The notes beneath the pieces were generated by a model, which worked only from the letters and a program-made list of their open reading frames with translations, did no database searches and was not told the origin of the DNA. Both the position numbers and the translations under genes were made by a program. Of a stretch of 64,000 nucleotides of DNA, positions 25,827 to 34,137 are shown piece by piece (position 1 is the first letter of the stretch; each line of letters opens with the position of its first letter). This stretch comes from Rhodobacter sp. 24-YEA-8 (GTDB lineage Bacteria; Pseudomonadota; Alphaproteobacteria; Rhodobacterales; Rhodobacteraceae), in the NCBI RefSeq assembly GCF_900105075.1, contig NZ_FNSK01000001.1:1-64000 (forward strand), in the 5' to 3' direction.

Positions 25827-26720
25827 ATGCGGGTGATTTTCATGGGCACGCCGGAGTTTTCGGTGCCGGTGCTCGAAGCGCTTCATGCGGGCCATGAGAT
25901 TGTCGGCGTCTGGTCGCAGCCGCCCCGGCCCGCCGGGCGCGGCAAAGAGCTGCGCAAAACCCCGGTCCATGCCCGTGCCGAGGCGCTCGGGCTGACGGTC
26001 CATACCCCCGAAAAGCTGCGTGCGCCCGAAGATCAGGCCGTGTTTGCAGCACTTCAGGCCGATGTGGCGGTGGTGGTGGCTTACGGGCTGATCCTGCCCC
26101 AAGCGGTGCTGGACATGCCGGCGCGGGGGTGTCTGAACATCCATGCCTCGCTCTTGCCACGCTGGCGCGGCGCGGCACCGATTCAGCGCGCGATCATGGC
26201 GGGGGATGCGGCGACCGGCATCTGTATCATGCAGATGGAGGCGGGGCTTGATACCGGCCCGGTTCTGTTGCGCGAGGAAACCCGGATCGGCGCGGAGGAG
26301 ACGGCCTCCGATCTGCATGACCGGCTGTCCGCGATGGGTGCGGCTGCGATGATCGCGGCGCTTGACCAGCTGGACGGGCTCGTGCCGGTGCGCCAGCCCG
26401 AAGAGGGCGTCAGTTACGCCGCGAAGATCGACAAGGCCGAAGCAAAGATCGACTGGACACGCCCCTGCTATGAGGTCGACCGTCAGATCCGTGGTCTCTC
26501 GCCCTTTCCGGGGGCCTGGACACAGGTGGGCGCGGAACGGGTGAAACTGCTGCGGTCCCGGATCAACGCCGGTGCGGGGGCACCCGGCGAGGTTCTGTCC
26601 GGCTTCACCATCGCCTGTGGTGAAGGGGCGGTGGCGGTAACCGAGGCGCAGCGCGAGGGCAAGAGGCCAATGCCTTCGGCCGAGGTGCTCAAAGGCCTCA
26701 TCCTGCCGCCCCGTCTTTAA
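25827..26720 (+). CDS. fmt: Methionyl-tRNA formyltransferase
   Basis: A protein of 297 residues: [19 protein letters not shown] start, [12 protein letters not shown], the catalytic segment [17 protein letters not shown] (Asn, His) and IDWTRP linking to the C-terminal tRNA-binding domain. It formylates initiator Met-tRNA, the counterpart of the upstream deformylase. It lies 10 bp after the deformylase paralogue with a GAGGAG-like ribosome site. Confidence 0.97.
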   Translation: MRVIFMGTPEFSVPVLEALHAGHEIVGVWSQPPRPAGRGKELRKTPVHARAEALGLTVHTPEKLRAPEDQAVFAALQADVAVVVAYGLILPQAVLDMPARGCLNIHASLLPRWRGAAPIQRAIMAGDAATGICIMQMEAGLDTGPVLLREETRIGAEETASDLHDRLSAMGAAAMIAALDQLDGLVPVRQPEEGVSYAAKIDKAEAKIDWTRPCYEVDRQIRGLSPFPGAWTQVGAERVKLLRSRINAGAGAPGEVLSGFTIACGEGAVAVTEAQREGKRPMPSAEVLKGLILPPRL

Positions 26721-26866
26721 GGGCGGGGCCAGCCGCCGTCTGCAGAAGCAGGCGCGCCCGGGGGGATCAGGGGCAGATAAAAAAAGCCGATACTGCCTGC
26801 TGCGGTATCGAAGAGAGATGGCCCGGCTCCATCAGCCCCTCGAAGGCGCGCGGCTGGCCAGGGGCC

Positions 26867-26910
26867 CGGTTTTCGCAGCGAAAACCGCGCAAATTTCTTT
26901 TAAGAAATTT
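26867..26910. terminator. Two consecutive palindromes between convergent fmt and MFS genes
   Basis: Palindrome 1 is a 10-bp inverted repeat around one base (26867-26876, 26878-26887). Palindrome 2 is a 9-bp repeat AAATTTCTT/AAGAAATTT with a two-base loop (26891-26899, 26902-26910), which includes the TAA stop of the MFS gene. The pair could act as a terminator for the minus strand or be a dispersed chromosomal repeat. Only one copy is in this window. Confidence 0.5.
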
Positions 26911-28171
26911 GATCCCCACCGCCGCGCGAGGGGCGTTCCACTCCCAGCCGCGGATGGAGTGCGCCTGCGATCCACCAGCAGCCAAGAAAGCCGAGACCCG
27001 CCACGACAAAGATCCCCGGAACCGGCGCGAAGAACAGGATGAGCCAGGCGATCCCGGGCGTCAGAATGCCCGATACATCGCGGAAACTGGCATAGACGGC
27101 CGCCATTTCGGTACGCTCAGAGGGTTTGACCGACATCAGAAAGGGCAGCCCGCCGACCACATCAAGAGTCACAAAGCAAAAACTTGCCGCGAGGCACAGT
27201 GCCACCGCGACCCAGGGCAGGACCGACAGCATCGCTGCCGCCAGCATCAGGCCGCCGCCCGCCAGAAAAGCCAGCCGCACCGAGCGGCGCACAGAGAACC
27301 GGCGCGCCGCGCGGTTGATGGCCGGTGCCAGGAACAGGAACGTGTTCGAGACCGACAATACGATGCCGCCGGTCTTGTCGCTCAGACCCGACTGGACGCA
27401 ATAGATCGGCAGATAGACGATATAGACCCACCAGCCGCAGGACCGCATCACGGCGAAGGTCCAGCCGGCGATCAGCCTCGGCTGGCCCAGAAAGCGCGAC
27501 AGAAACCCCAGCGGGTTGACCGCCGGCCGTCGCGCCCGCGAGATCTGGCGGCCATTGCCCAGCCTCAGCCACCAGAAGACCCCGATCAGCACCAGCGCAA
27601 AAAAGCCCGACAGCAGAAAGGGGGCCGGCGCCCATTGGTGATGCAGCCAGACCCCCAGCACCGGCCCCACCGCCCAGGGGATAGCGGCATAGGCCATCTG
27701 CACCCCCTGACTGTGCCCAAGCCGGGTGCGCTCGACATAATCCAGCACATAGGCGTTGAGACAGATGAACACTGTTGCGGTCGCCATCGCATTGCAGATC
27801 AGAGCGAGCGAGATTGTCAGCGGCGTGCCACTGACCGCCAGCGCTGTGCCGACAAGATAAAGCGCGGCCCCTCCGGTATAGGTCCAGCGGCGCGGCACGA
27901 AACGGGTCACTGCCGGCACCATCAACCCGCAAAACAGCGCGACAAATCCCGCCGCCAGATAGGCGACCGAGGTCATCTGCGCATCGCCAAGGCTCTGATA
28001 GACCGCCAGGGGCATGGCCGAGACCAGCATACCGCGGACAGCGGCCTCAAGCCCGGCAAGCAACGCGAAATGCTCAACCTTCGGCACCGGGCTGTGTTTG
28101 AGAGCAAGGGGAAGATCGTAATGGCCCATGCTGCCGACCACACTCCGAAAGAGAGGCGCGGTCTGCACCAT
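26900..28171 (-). CDS. MFS transporter
   Basis: A protein of 423 residues with about 12 hydrophobic helices. Helix 4-5 shows a VERTRLGHSQGVQMAYAAIPWAVGPVLG stretch like motif C (antiporter-type Pro/Gly signature), and the central loop is Arg-rich (ISRARRPAVNP). Substrate unknown. The start is uncertain: the ATG at 28171 has no ribosome site and the ATG at 28129 (MGHYDLPLALK) has a distant GGAG. It begins 24 bp after the recO stop, so it is probably in the recO transcript. It stops inside a palindrome. Confidence 0.85.
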   Translation of the reverse strand: MVQTAPLFRSVVGSMGHYDLPLALKHSPVPKVEHFALLAGLEAAVRGMLVSAMPLAVYQSLGDAQMTSVAYLAAGFVALFCGLMVPAVTRFVPRRWTYTGGAALYLVGTALAVSGTPLTISLALICNAMATATVFICLNAYVLDYVERTRLGHSQGVQMAYAAIPWAVGPVLGVWLHHQWAPAPFLLSGFFALVLIGVFWWLRLGNGRQISRARRPAVNPLGFLSRFLGQPRLIAGWTFAVMRSCGWWVYIVYLPIYCVQSGLSDKTGGIVLSVSNTFLFLAPAINRAARRFSVRRSVRLAFLAGGGLMLAAAMLSVLPWVAVALCLAASFCFVTLDVVGGLPFLMSVKPSERTEMAAVYASFRDVSGILTPGIAWLILFFAPVPGIFVVAGLGFLGCWWIAGALHPRLGVERPSRGGGDQIS

Positions 28172-28195
28172 TTGCGACAGAGCGTGTCGCGGGCA

Positions 28196-28996
28196 TCAGG
28201 TGGCCGGTGGTGCCCCCGCCTCCGGGCGCGCCGTCTCTGTGCGGGCCAGAAGGTCAATGAGCCGGCCCCGCGCGGCAGGCAGGGCCGCCGGGCCAGGCGG
28301 CGCTTTGTCATCGGCGGGCCGGGGTCTGTCGTTCAGCAGTTCGCGCGTCAGGAAATGCCCGGTCAGCGCGAGGCCTGGCAGGATGTCGGCTTCGCCCGGC
28401 ATGCCGCCTGCCGCCAGCGAGGCCGGCAGCGGCAGGAGGCGCGCCGCCCAGTCCCCCGCGCCCCGGGCCGAAACCGCGCGGCCGGTCCTCGGACTGACAT
28501 AGGCCAGCCCCTCCGTCGCGCCGGTCACCGCACAGGAACCCAGATCCAGGCCATAGCCGGTCTCGCTCAGCAATCTGAGCTCCCACAAAAGATAATATGC
28601 GGGCCAGCCGGCATTGACCGGTCCGGTCCGTGTCATCTGATCCAGAAGATCCTGGGTCTCCTGCCACAAAGCGCCATTTGCCTCGCGCTCGGGCAGGCAG
28701 AGCTGCAACAGCGCCGTCACCGCGCCGAGGCCTTCCAGCGCGAGCCGGTCCGCCAGCACCGCGGCACGCGAGCGCAGCGGTTCGACACGAAAACTGCCCA
28801 GCTGGTCCTCAAGCCTTGCGGTCCATGTCAGGTCAAGCTCATTGCCGGGTTGCAGATGCGCGGCGAGGCGCCGGGACGCGCCGCCCCTGACCAGCCCGGA
28901 ACACCGGCCATGTTCGCGCGCGAAAACGGTAAGAATGGCGGATGTTTCGCCATGCGGCCGCGCCGCCAGAACCAGAGCCTGATCATGCCATTCCAT
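28196..28996 (-). CDS. recO: DNA repair protein RecO
   Basis: A protein of 266 residues from the ATG at 28996 (another ATG lies directly upstream at 28999). The N-terminal OB-fold has MEWHDQALVLAARPHGETSAILTVFAREHGR, and the helical domain has YLLWELRLLSETGYGLDLGSCAVTG. RecO loads RecA onto SSB-coated single strands with RecR. In many Rhodobacteraceae recO follows era and DUF1491. Here those genes are 12 kb away, so the usual neighbourhood is split. Confidence 0.93.
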   Translation of the reverse strand: MEWHDQALVLAARPHGETSAILTVFAREHGRCSGLVRGGASRRLAAHLQPGNELDLTWTARLEDQLGSFRVEPLRSRAAVLADRLALEGLGAVTALLQLCLPEREANGALWQETQDLLDQMTRTGPVNAGWPAYYLLWELRLLSETGYGLDLGSCAVTGATEGLAYVSPRTGRAVSARGAGDWAARLLPLPASLAAGGMPGEADILPGLALTGHFLTRELLNDRPRPADDKAPPGPAALPAARGRLIDLLARTETARPEAGAPPAT

Positions 28997-29132
28997 CATC
29001 GCCGGAGTTTCGCCTGTGGCCGGTCCGGGGACAAGAGGGGGCCGCCGGAGGCTTGCCCCGGAAATCAGGGGCACAGTCTTTCGTCAGGCGTACGGCGCCC
29101 CCATATGTTCAGGGACAGCAGAGGAGGGAAGG

Positions 29133-29366
29133 GTGCCGTTCATCGGACTTTTGATCATCGGGGTCGCGGCCGGGTTTCTGGCCACACGGGTCATGCGGTT
29201 GCAGACGGATGTGCCGACCACCATCGCGATCGGCGTATTCGGTGCCCTGATCGGTGGGTTTGCGCTGCGGTTTCTTATCTGGTCGCTGGGCGCCGCTGCG
29301 GGATTTGTGGGTGCATTTCTGGGGGCAATGGCGCTGATCTGGGCCTGGAAGACCTGGATGCGGTAA
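29133..29366 (+). CDS. GlsB/YeaQ-like small membrane protein
   Basis: A protein of 77 residues starting at the GTG at 29133, which has a strong GAGGAGGG ribosome site (29121-29128). Three hydrophobic helices with Gly-rich packing (GLLIIGVAAGFLATRVM, IGVFGALIGGFALRFL, AAAGFVGAFLGAMALIWAW) resemble the transglycosylase-associated/GlsB stress-protein family. Function in the family is not well defined. It is divergent from recO. Confidence 0.75.
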   Translation: MPFIGLLIIGVAAGFLATRVMRLQTDVPTTIAIGVFGALIGGFALRFLIWSLGAAAGFVGAFLGAMALIWAWKTWMR

Positions 29367-29383
29367 GGGGTGGGCGTCAGACC

Positions 29384-29896
29384 TTACCCGAGACGTTTCA
29401 CCAGATCTTTCAGTCGCAGATCCCCGATCCCCCAGACGAGTTTCCCCTGCCAGGCGGCAAACAGGATCTGTGCTGCCTGACGCGCCTTTTCACCCTGGCC
29501 GATCCGCAAAGCCAGCTGCATCTCGACCTGGCAGCGCCAGGTTGTGGCGGCCTCCAGGGCCGCAGGGTCGCGCTGGCTCAGCAGGATGAGGCCGGCGATA
29601 TGGACTGAACGACCCTCAGGCCCATCCTCCAGCGCTTTCAGAAGCGCCTGTGGCCCTTTGCCCTGGCTGGCCTGATCTGCGGCCTCAAGCCGGGCACCGA
29701 TTTCTTCCCAGCCATTTCGTGCCGCCGCGCCCTGCAGCCTTTCGACCGAGCCAAAGCGCTGCGCCAGTGTTGACGCCGCGAGACCCGTCGCGCGCGACAG
29801 ATTGCCGAAACTGATCGCCTTTTCGCCCCCCGTGGCAAAGAGCTGGCGGGTCGCTTTCAGGACTTCGGCGTCAGAGAGGAGCTTGCGGCGTGGCAT
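29384..29896 (-). CDS. TetR-family transcriptional regulator
   Basis: A protein of 170 residues from the ATG at 29896. The N-terminal helix-turn-helix is LSDAEVLKATRQLFATGGEKAISFGNLSRATGLAASTLAQRFGS. The C-terminal ligand domain is Ala/Leu-rich. Its target is unknown. It lies 31 bp after rnhA on the same strand and converges with the small membrane protein gene, leaving 17 bp between the stops. Confidence 0.85.
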   Translation of the reverse strand: MPRRKLLSDAEVLKATRQLFATGGEKAISFGNLSRATGLAASTLAQRFGSVERLQGAAARNGWEEIGARLEAADQASQGKGPQALLKALEDGPEGRSVHIAGLILLSQRDPAALEAATTWRCQVEMQLALRIGQGEKARQAAQILFAAWQGKLVWGIGDLRLKDLVKRLG

Positions 29897-29927
29897 GGGC
29901 CCAGCCTGCGCGAGGCAGAGGGCGCAT

Positions 29928-30407
29928 TCAAGCCCTTTCCTGTGACCCTTTTGCGGCGGTTTTGTAAGGTGCCATACCTGCACGGGCCAGTTCATCCGCG
30001 CGCTCATTCTCGGCATGACCGGCATGGCCCTTGATCCATTGCCAGGTCACCTGATGCCGGGTCTGCGCCTGTTCCAGCCTTTGCCAGAGATCGGCATTCT
30101 TCACTGGCTTTTTATCAGCGGTCTTCCAGCCATTCCGCTTCCAGCCATGGATCCAGCTGGTCACACCGTTTTTCACATAGGCGCTGTCGGTGACCACGGT
30201 CAGCGCCGAGGGCCGGGTCAGGCTTTCCAGCGCGTGGATCGCCGCCAGCAGTTCCATGCGGTTATTGGTAGTATCCGCTTCGCCGCCAGAGAGCGTGCGC
30301 TCTTTCAGCACGGTGTCGCCATCGCGTGCGATCAGCAAAGCGCCCCAGCCACCGGGGCCAGGATTTCCGGAGCAGGCTCCGTCGGTAAAGGCGAAAAGAT
30401 CAGGCAT
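29928..30407 (-). CDS. rnhA: Ribonuclease HI
   Basis: A protein of 159 residues with the full catalytic set: Asp in [19 protein letters not shown], Glu in [10 protein letters not shown], Asp in [11 protein letters not shown] and the C-terminal [14 protein letters not shown] with His and Asp. It degrades RNA in RNA-DNA hybrids. It sits downstream of ispH in the same direction, an arrangement common in this group. Confidence 0.97.
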   Translation of the reverse strand: MPDLFAFTDGACSGNPGPGGWGALLIARDGDTVLKERTLSGGEADTTNNRMELLAAIHALESLTRPSALTVVTDSAYVKNGVTSWIHGWKRNGWKTADKKPVKNADLWQRLEQAQTRHQVTWQWIKGHAGHAENERADELARAGMAPYKTAAKGSQERA

Positions 30408-30529
30408 AAGCGGGTGATGTCACGGCGCGGGCTCTAGCGCAAGCGGGGTGCCGGGCGCGGCCAAAGATACCGCGAAGCCGCGCCGGACCTAAACAGACAC
30501 GCCGGGCTCAGGCCCTCTGTGACCGGTGG

Positions 30530-31486
30530 TCAGGCTGCGGGCACACGCAGGATGCGCGGCACCTTGAATTCGATATTCTCGACGGCGGTTTCGACCATCT
30601 CGACTGTGACGTCAAAGCGGTCCCGGACAGCGTCGATCACCTCATTGATCAGGATTTCGGGCGCCGAGGCACCGGCGGTGACGCCGAGCGCGCGCGTCCC
30701 TTCCAGCGCACGCCAGTCGATATCGCCGGCACGCTGCACCAGTTGCGCATAGGAGCAGCCGGCGGCGCGGCCAACCTCAACCAGACGTTTCGAGTTCGAC
30801 GAATTCGGCGCGCCCACGACCAGCAGCGCATCGATCTTTGGCGCGATCGCCTTCACCGCCGCCTGGCGATTGGTGGTGGCGTAGCAGATATCCTCATGCC
30901 CGGGTCCGGTGATGGCGGGGAAACGGGCGCGCAAGGCTTCGACAATCGCTGCCGTGTCATCGACGGAAAGCGTGGTCTGGGTGGCGAAGGCGAGCTTCGT
31001 CTCGTCGCGCACGGTCAGGGTCGCCACATCCTCGGGCGTCTCGACCAGCAGCACCTCGCCGCGGGGCAGCTGGCCCATGGTGCCGACGGTCTCGGGGTGG
31101 CCTTCATGGCCGATATAGATCAGCTGGAGGCCATTGGCGTGATGGCGCGCGGCCTCGCTATGGACCTTGGTGACCAGCGGGCAGGTGGCATCCACCGCGA
31201 TCATCTGGCGGCTTGTTGCTTCTGCCGGCACCGATTTCGGCACGCCATGCGCAGAAAACACTACCGGCCGGTCATCGGGGCATTCACTCAGCTCTTCGAC
31301 GAAAACCGCGCCTTTCGCGCGCAGCCCGTCGACCACATAGCGGTTATGGACGATCTCATGGCGGACATAGACCGGCGCCCCCCATTTCTGCAGCGCCATC
31401 TCGACGATCTGGATCGCCCGGTCGACACCGGCGCAGAAACCGCGCGGCGCGGCGAGGTAGAGCATCAGTGGCGGGCGGGTGGTCAT
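30530..31486 (-). CDS. ispH: 4-hydroxy-3-methylbut-2-enyl diphosphate reductase IspH
   Basis: A protein of 318 residues from the ATG at 31486 (another in-frame ATG lies six bases upstream). The three [4Fe-4S] ligands are Cys in [24 protein letters not shown] and, near the C-terminus, [21 protein letters not shown] and HGVPKSV are also typical. It catalyses the last step of the MEP pathway, making IPP and DMAPP. Confidence 0.97.
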   Translation of the reverse strand: MTTRPPLMLYLAAPRGFCAGVDRAIQIVEMALQKWGAPVYVRHEIVHNRYVVDGLRAKGAVFVEELSECPDDRPVVFSAHGVPKSVPAEATSRQMIAVDATCPLVTKVHSEAARHHANGLQLIYIGHEGHPETVGTMGQLPRGEVLLVETPEDVATLTVRDETKLAFATQTTLSVDDTAAIVEALRARFPAITGPGHEDICYATTNRQAAVKAIAPKIDALLVVGAPNSSNSKRLVEVGRAAGCSYAQLVQRAGDIDWRALEGTRALGVTAGASAPEILINEVIDAVRDRFDVTVEMVETAVENIEFKVPRILRVPAA

Positions 31487-31608
31487 GGGCATTTCCGGAT
31501 ATGGCGCAGCGGAATGGTCGGCGGACTGGCTTGGATGAGAGGTAGTGTCAAAGTGTCTCCGGGTCCAGTGCTGCAACTCCCCTCAGGCGCTCAGCCGCCA
31601 GAAAAACA

Positions 31609-32070
31609 TCAGAGAAAAGCGCTGGAAAAGCTGTCGAACACCCCGGCCCCGATCAGCGCGAGCACCATATAGCGGGCGGTTTTCGCGATGGTGACCAAAG
31701 CGAGGAACAGCAGGGGATTGACCCGCATCAGCCCGGCCAGCGCCACGATCAGATCACCTCCGGGTGCCCAGCTGAGCAGCAAGGACCACAATCCCCAGCG
31801 GGAGAACCAGGCACGGGCGCGGATCAGCCCCTGATCGGTGAAGGGGAACCAGCGGCTGCCGCGCAGGCGCTCGCCCTGCAGGCCGCACCAATAGGTGACG
31901 CAAGAGCCGAGGATATTGGCGACAGACGCCACCAGCACCAGAAGAACCGGATCATGCCCCGCGCCTTGCAGGGCAATGAAAACCAGCTCGGAATTCATCG
32001 GCAGCGGAGTGGCGGCGATAAAGGCCGCCAGCGCGAGGCCGACCAGGCCAAGGGGCATCAGAAAATCCAT
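31609..32070 (-). CDS. YqaA-family (SNARE-associated/DedA-like) membrane protein
   Basis: A protein of 153 residues with four hydrophobic segments. AAFIAATPLPMNSELVFIAL, NILGSCVTYWCG and SWAPGGDLIVALAGLMRVNPLLF match the YqaA/VTT fold. It is probably an inner-membrane transporter or scramblase-like protein. No function is demonstrated for YqaA. Confidence 0.88.
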   Translation of the reverse strand: MDFLMPLGLVGLALAAFIAATPLPMNSELVFIALQGAGHDPVLLVLVASVANILGSCVTYWCGLQGERLRGSRWFPFTDQGLIRARAWFSRWGLWSLLLSWAPGGDLIVALAGLMRVNPLLFLALVTIAKTARYMVLALIGAGVFDSFSSAFL

Positions 32071-32210
32071 AAGGCGCGCTCCTGGAGAGAAGCGCGCCCT
32101 GTGGCAAGTGCCAAATGCCCGGCCTGACGGCGCTTTCCTGGTATTTTCCCCGAGGGCTCAGGTCGGGAAAACAGGGCAGGGCCGCAGGCGGGTCAGATCA
32201 GAATGGCGGT

Positions 32211-32786
32211 TCAGCTTGCGCCGACACTGACCTCTTCACCATCAGCGGGGCGCGGCTCGCGCGGCGGCCGGCCGATCACATCGCGCAGTTCGTCAAGCTC
32301 GATGAAATTGTCAGCCTGACGGCGCAGCTCATCCGAGATCATCGGAGGCTGGCTGCGGATGGTCGAAACGACCGAGACGCGGACGCCCTGGCGCTGGAGG
32401 CTTTCGACCAGCGGCCGGAAATCCCCGTCACCCGAGAAGAGCACGATATGATCCAGCCGCGCCGCGAGTTCCATCGCGTCGACCGCCAGTTCGATATCCA
32501 TATTGCCCTTCACCTTCCGGCGGCCCTGGCTGTCGGTATATTCCCGCGCCGGCTTGGTCCGCATGGTAAAGCCGTTATAGTGCAGCCAGTCCACCAGCGG
32601 ACGTATGGGCGAGTATTCCTCGTTTTCCAGAAGTGCCGTGTAGTAAAATGCTCGCAGCAGCTTGCCCCGGCGCATGAACTCCATGCGCAGAAGCTTGTAG
32701 TCGATGTCGAAGCCAAGCGCCTTTGCAGCCGCGTAAAGATTCGATCCATCGATGAACAGCGCGAGCCGTTCGTCTTTATAAAACAT
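32211..32786 (-). CDS. NYN-domain (LabA-like) putative ribonuclease
   Basis: A protein of 191 residues. The start is placed at 32786 because GAGGGG lies seven bases upstream; the ATG six bases earlier is too close to it. The PIN-like NYN fold carries acidic residues in ALFIDGSNLYAAAK, KGNMDIELAVDAMELA and VLFSGDGDFRPLVESLQRQG, which form the metal-binding nuclease site. The C-terminal tail is Pro/Arg/Glu-rich. It is divergent from folK. LabA-like proteins are likely RNases, but targets are unknown. Confidence 0.9.
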   Translation of the reverse strand: MFYKDERLALFIDGSNLYAAAKALGFDIDYKLLRMEFMRRGKLLRAFYYTALLENEEYSPIRPLVDWLHYNGFTMRTKPAREYTDSQGRRKVKGNMDIELAVDAMELAARLDHIVLFSGDGDFRPLVESLQRQGVRVSVVSTIRSQPPMISDELRRQADNFIELDELRDVIGRPPREPRPADGEEVSVGAS

Positions 32787-32911
32787 TCTCATTCCCCTCG
32801 AACAATCACAGCAGTATCGAAAACGCCGCCAGCCAACCCCGATGAATCAATCGATCCGGCGCGGACTGAAAAGTGTTTTCGAGACGTGATGCGACTGGTA
32901 AACGATACGGT

Positions 32912-33508
32912 ATGAAATTGATCGGCGACAAACCTGCAACCCCTGTTATTATCGCGCTCGGCGCAAACCTGCCATTCGCAGACATGTTTCCGGTGGAAAC
33001 ACTCCGGTCTGCCCTGACCGCAATCAGCGAGGATGCGTTAACGATTTCAGGGGCAAGCAGCTTCTGGAGTACCCCCTGTTTCCCCCGGGGGGCGGGGCCT
33101 GATTATGTCAATGCAATCATTTTGGCTCACGTGGATGTGCAGGCCAGTCCGGCCATGATTTTGACGATTTTGCACCGAATTGAGGCGAAATTCGGGCGGG
33201 AACGGCAGGAGAGATGGGGGGGGAGGACGCTGGATCTTGATTTGATTGCCTGGGGTGATTCGGTTCTTCCAGACGCGGAAACCCAGGACGCCTGGCGCAA
33301 TCTTTCTGCCGCCGAACAGGCGCAGCGGGCGCCGGATCAGCTGATCCTGCCGCATCCGCGGATGCAGGATCGTGCCTTTGTTCTGGTGCCCATGGCCGAG
33401 ATCCTGCCCGACTGGCGCCATCCTCTGCTGGGGCTGACCGTGCGCGAGATGCTGGCCGCCCTGCCGGAAGAAGACCGGGAGGCGGTGAAACGGATCGCAG
33501 TGACGTGA
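32912..33508 (+). CDS. folK: 2-amino-4-hydroxy-6-hydroxymethyldihydropteridine pyrophosphokinase
   Basis: A protein of 198 residues from the ATG at 32912. HPPK marks: IALGANLP near the N-terminus, SSFWSTPCFPRGAGPDYVNA, the RTLDLDLIAWGD motif with the Mg-binding Asp pair, and LPHPRMQDRAFVLVPMAEI. It makes the pyrophosphorylated pterin for folate synthesis. It is the first gene of the folK-rpoZ-rsh block. The middle of the gene is slightly less GC-rich than its surroundings. Confidence 0.94.
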   Translation: MKLIGDKPATPVIIALGANLPFADMFPVETLRSALTAISEDALTISGASSFWSTPCFPRGAGPDYVNAIILAHVDVQASPAMILTILHRIEAKFGRERQERWGGRTLDLDLIAWGDSVLPDAETQDAWRNLSAAEQAQRAPDQLILPHPRMQDRAFVLVPMAEILPDWRHPLLGLTVREMLAALPEEDREAVKRIAVT

Positions 33509-33683
33509 GAAGTGATCGGGTTTTCCTGTTGACAGCGCTTGTCAGCAAGGCGAAATCCGCCTAAATGTTCCTTTTCCGAGAGCCTGGCCCGTTCAGGTGT
33601 CTGTCCCTGTGTGGGCAAACATCCGAAGACGGTCAGTGCTGCGCCCGGGTTATGCCGGGCCCGAACCCTGGAGTGACTGACCC

Positions 33684-34037
33684 ATGGCCCGTGTGACGGT
33701 CGAAGATTGCGTTGACAAGGTTCCGAACCGCTTTGAGCTGGTGCTGCTGGCGGCCCATCGTGCGCGTGAAATCGCCACCGGCGCGCCGCTGACTGTTGAC
33801 CGCGACAATGACAAGAACCCGGTCGTGTCGCTGCGCGAGATCGCGGACGAGACCCAGTCGGCCGAAGTTCTGCGCGAGCGGATGATCGAATCGTTCCAGA
33901 CCCAGATCGAGGTTGACGAGCCGGAAGAAGACCAGATGGCGCTTCTGATGGCGGGCGAGATCGACCGTCCGCAGCAAGACGATATGTCGGAAGAAAAACT
34001 GCTGCGCGCGCTCATGGAAGCCCAGGGCGAAAACTGA
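33684..34037 (+). CDS. rpoZ: RNA polymerase omega subunit
   Basis: A protein of 117 residues: [48 protein letters not shown], then an acidic C-terminal tail typical of alphaproteobacterial omega. It helps assemble RNA polymerase and forms part of the ppGpp site. It is followed by the (p)ppGpp synthetase gene. Upstream, TTGACA at 33529 lies in a short dyad (TGACA/TGTCA), but no convincing -10 was found. Confidence 0.97.
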   Translation: MARVTVEDCVDKVPNRFELVLLAAHRAREIATGAPLTVDRDNDKNPVVSLREIADETQSAEVLRERMIESFQTQIEVDEPEEDQMALLMAGEIDRPQQDDMSEEKLLRALMEAQGEN

Positions 34038-34088
34038 GTCTGAAAAGCGGTGGCTGAGCAGCTAACCTGAGCTGTCCTGATGCAGCAG

Positions 34089-34106
34089 GCGGGGCCACGG
34101 CCCCGC
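34089..34106 (+). other. GC hairpin in the rpoZ-rsh intergenic region
   Basis: A perfect 8-bp stem with a two-base loop (34089-34096, 34099-34106), 32 bp upstream of the rsh start. No T-run. It may slow RNA polymerase or protect the rpoZ 3' end. Confidence 0.45.
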
Positions 34107-34137
34107 AGGCCTTCTGCGACGGATGCGCGAGGCGGTA

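Noticed and set aside
26909..29608. 899-codon plus-strand open frame across the MFS and recO genes
   Set aside because: Antisense to two well-supported genes, with low-complexity Arg/Gln/His-rich product and no start signal.
33529..33567. TTGACA plus TAAATG as an rpoZ promoter
   Set aside because: The spacing is 27 bp, far outside the usable range; the TTGACA may instead be part of a short dyad.
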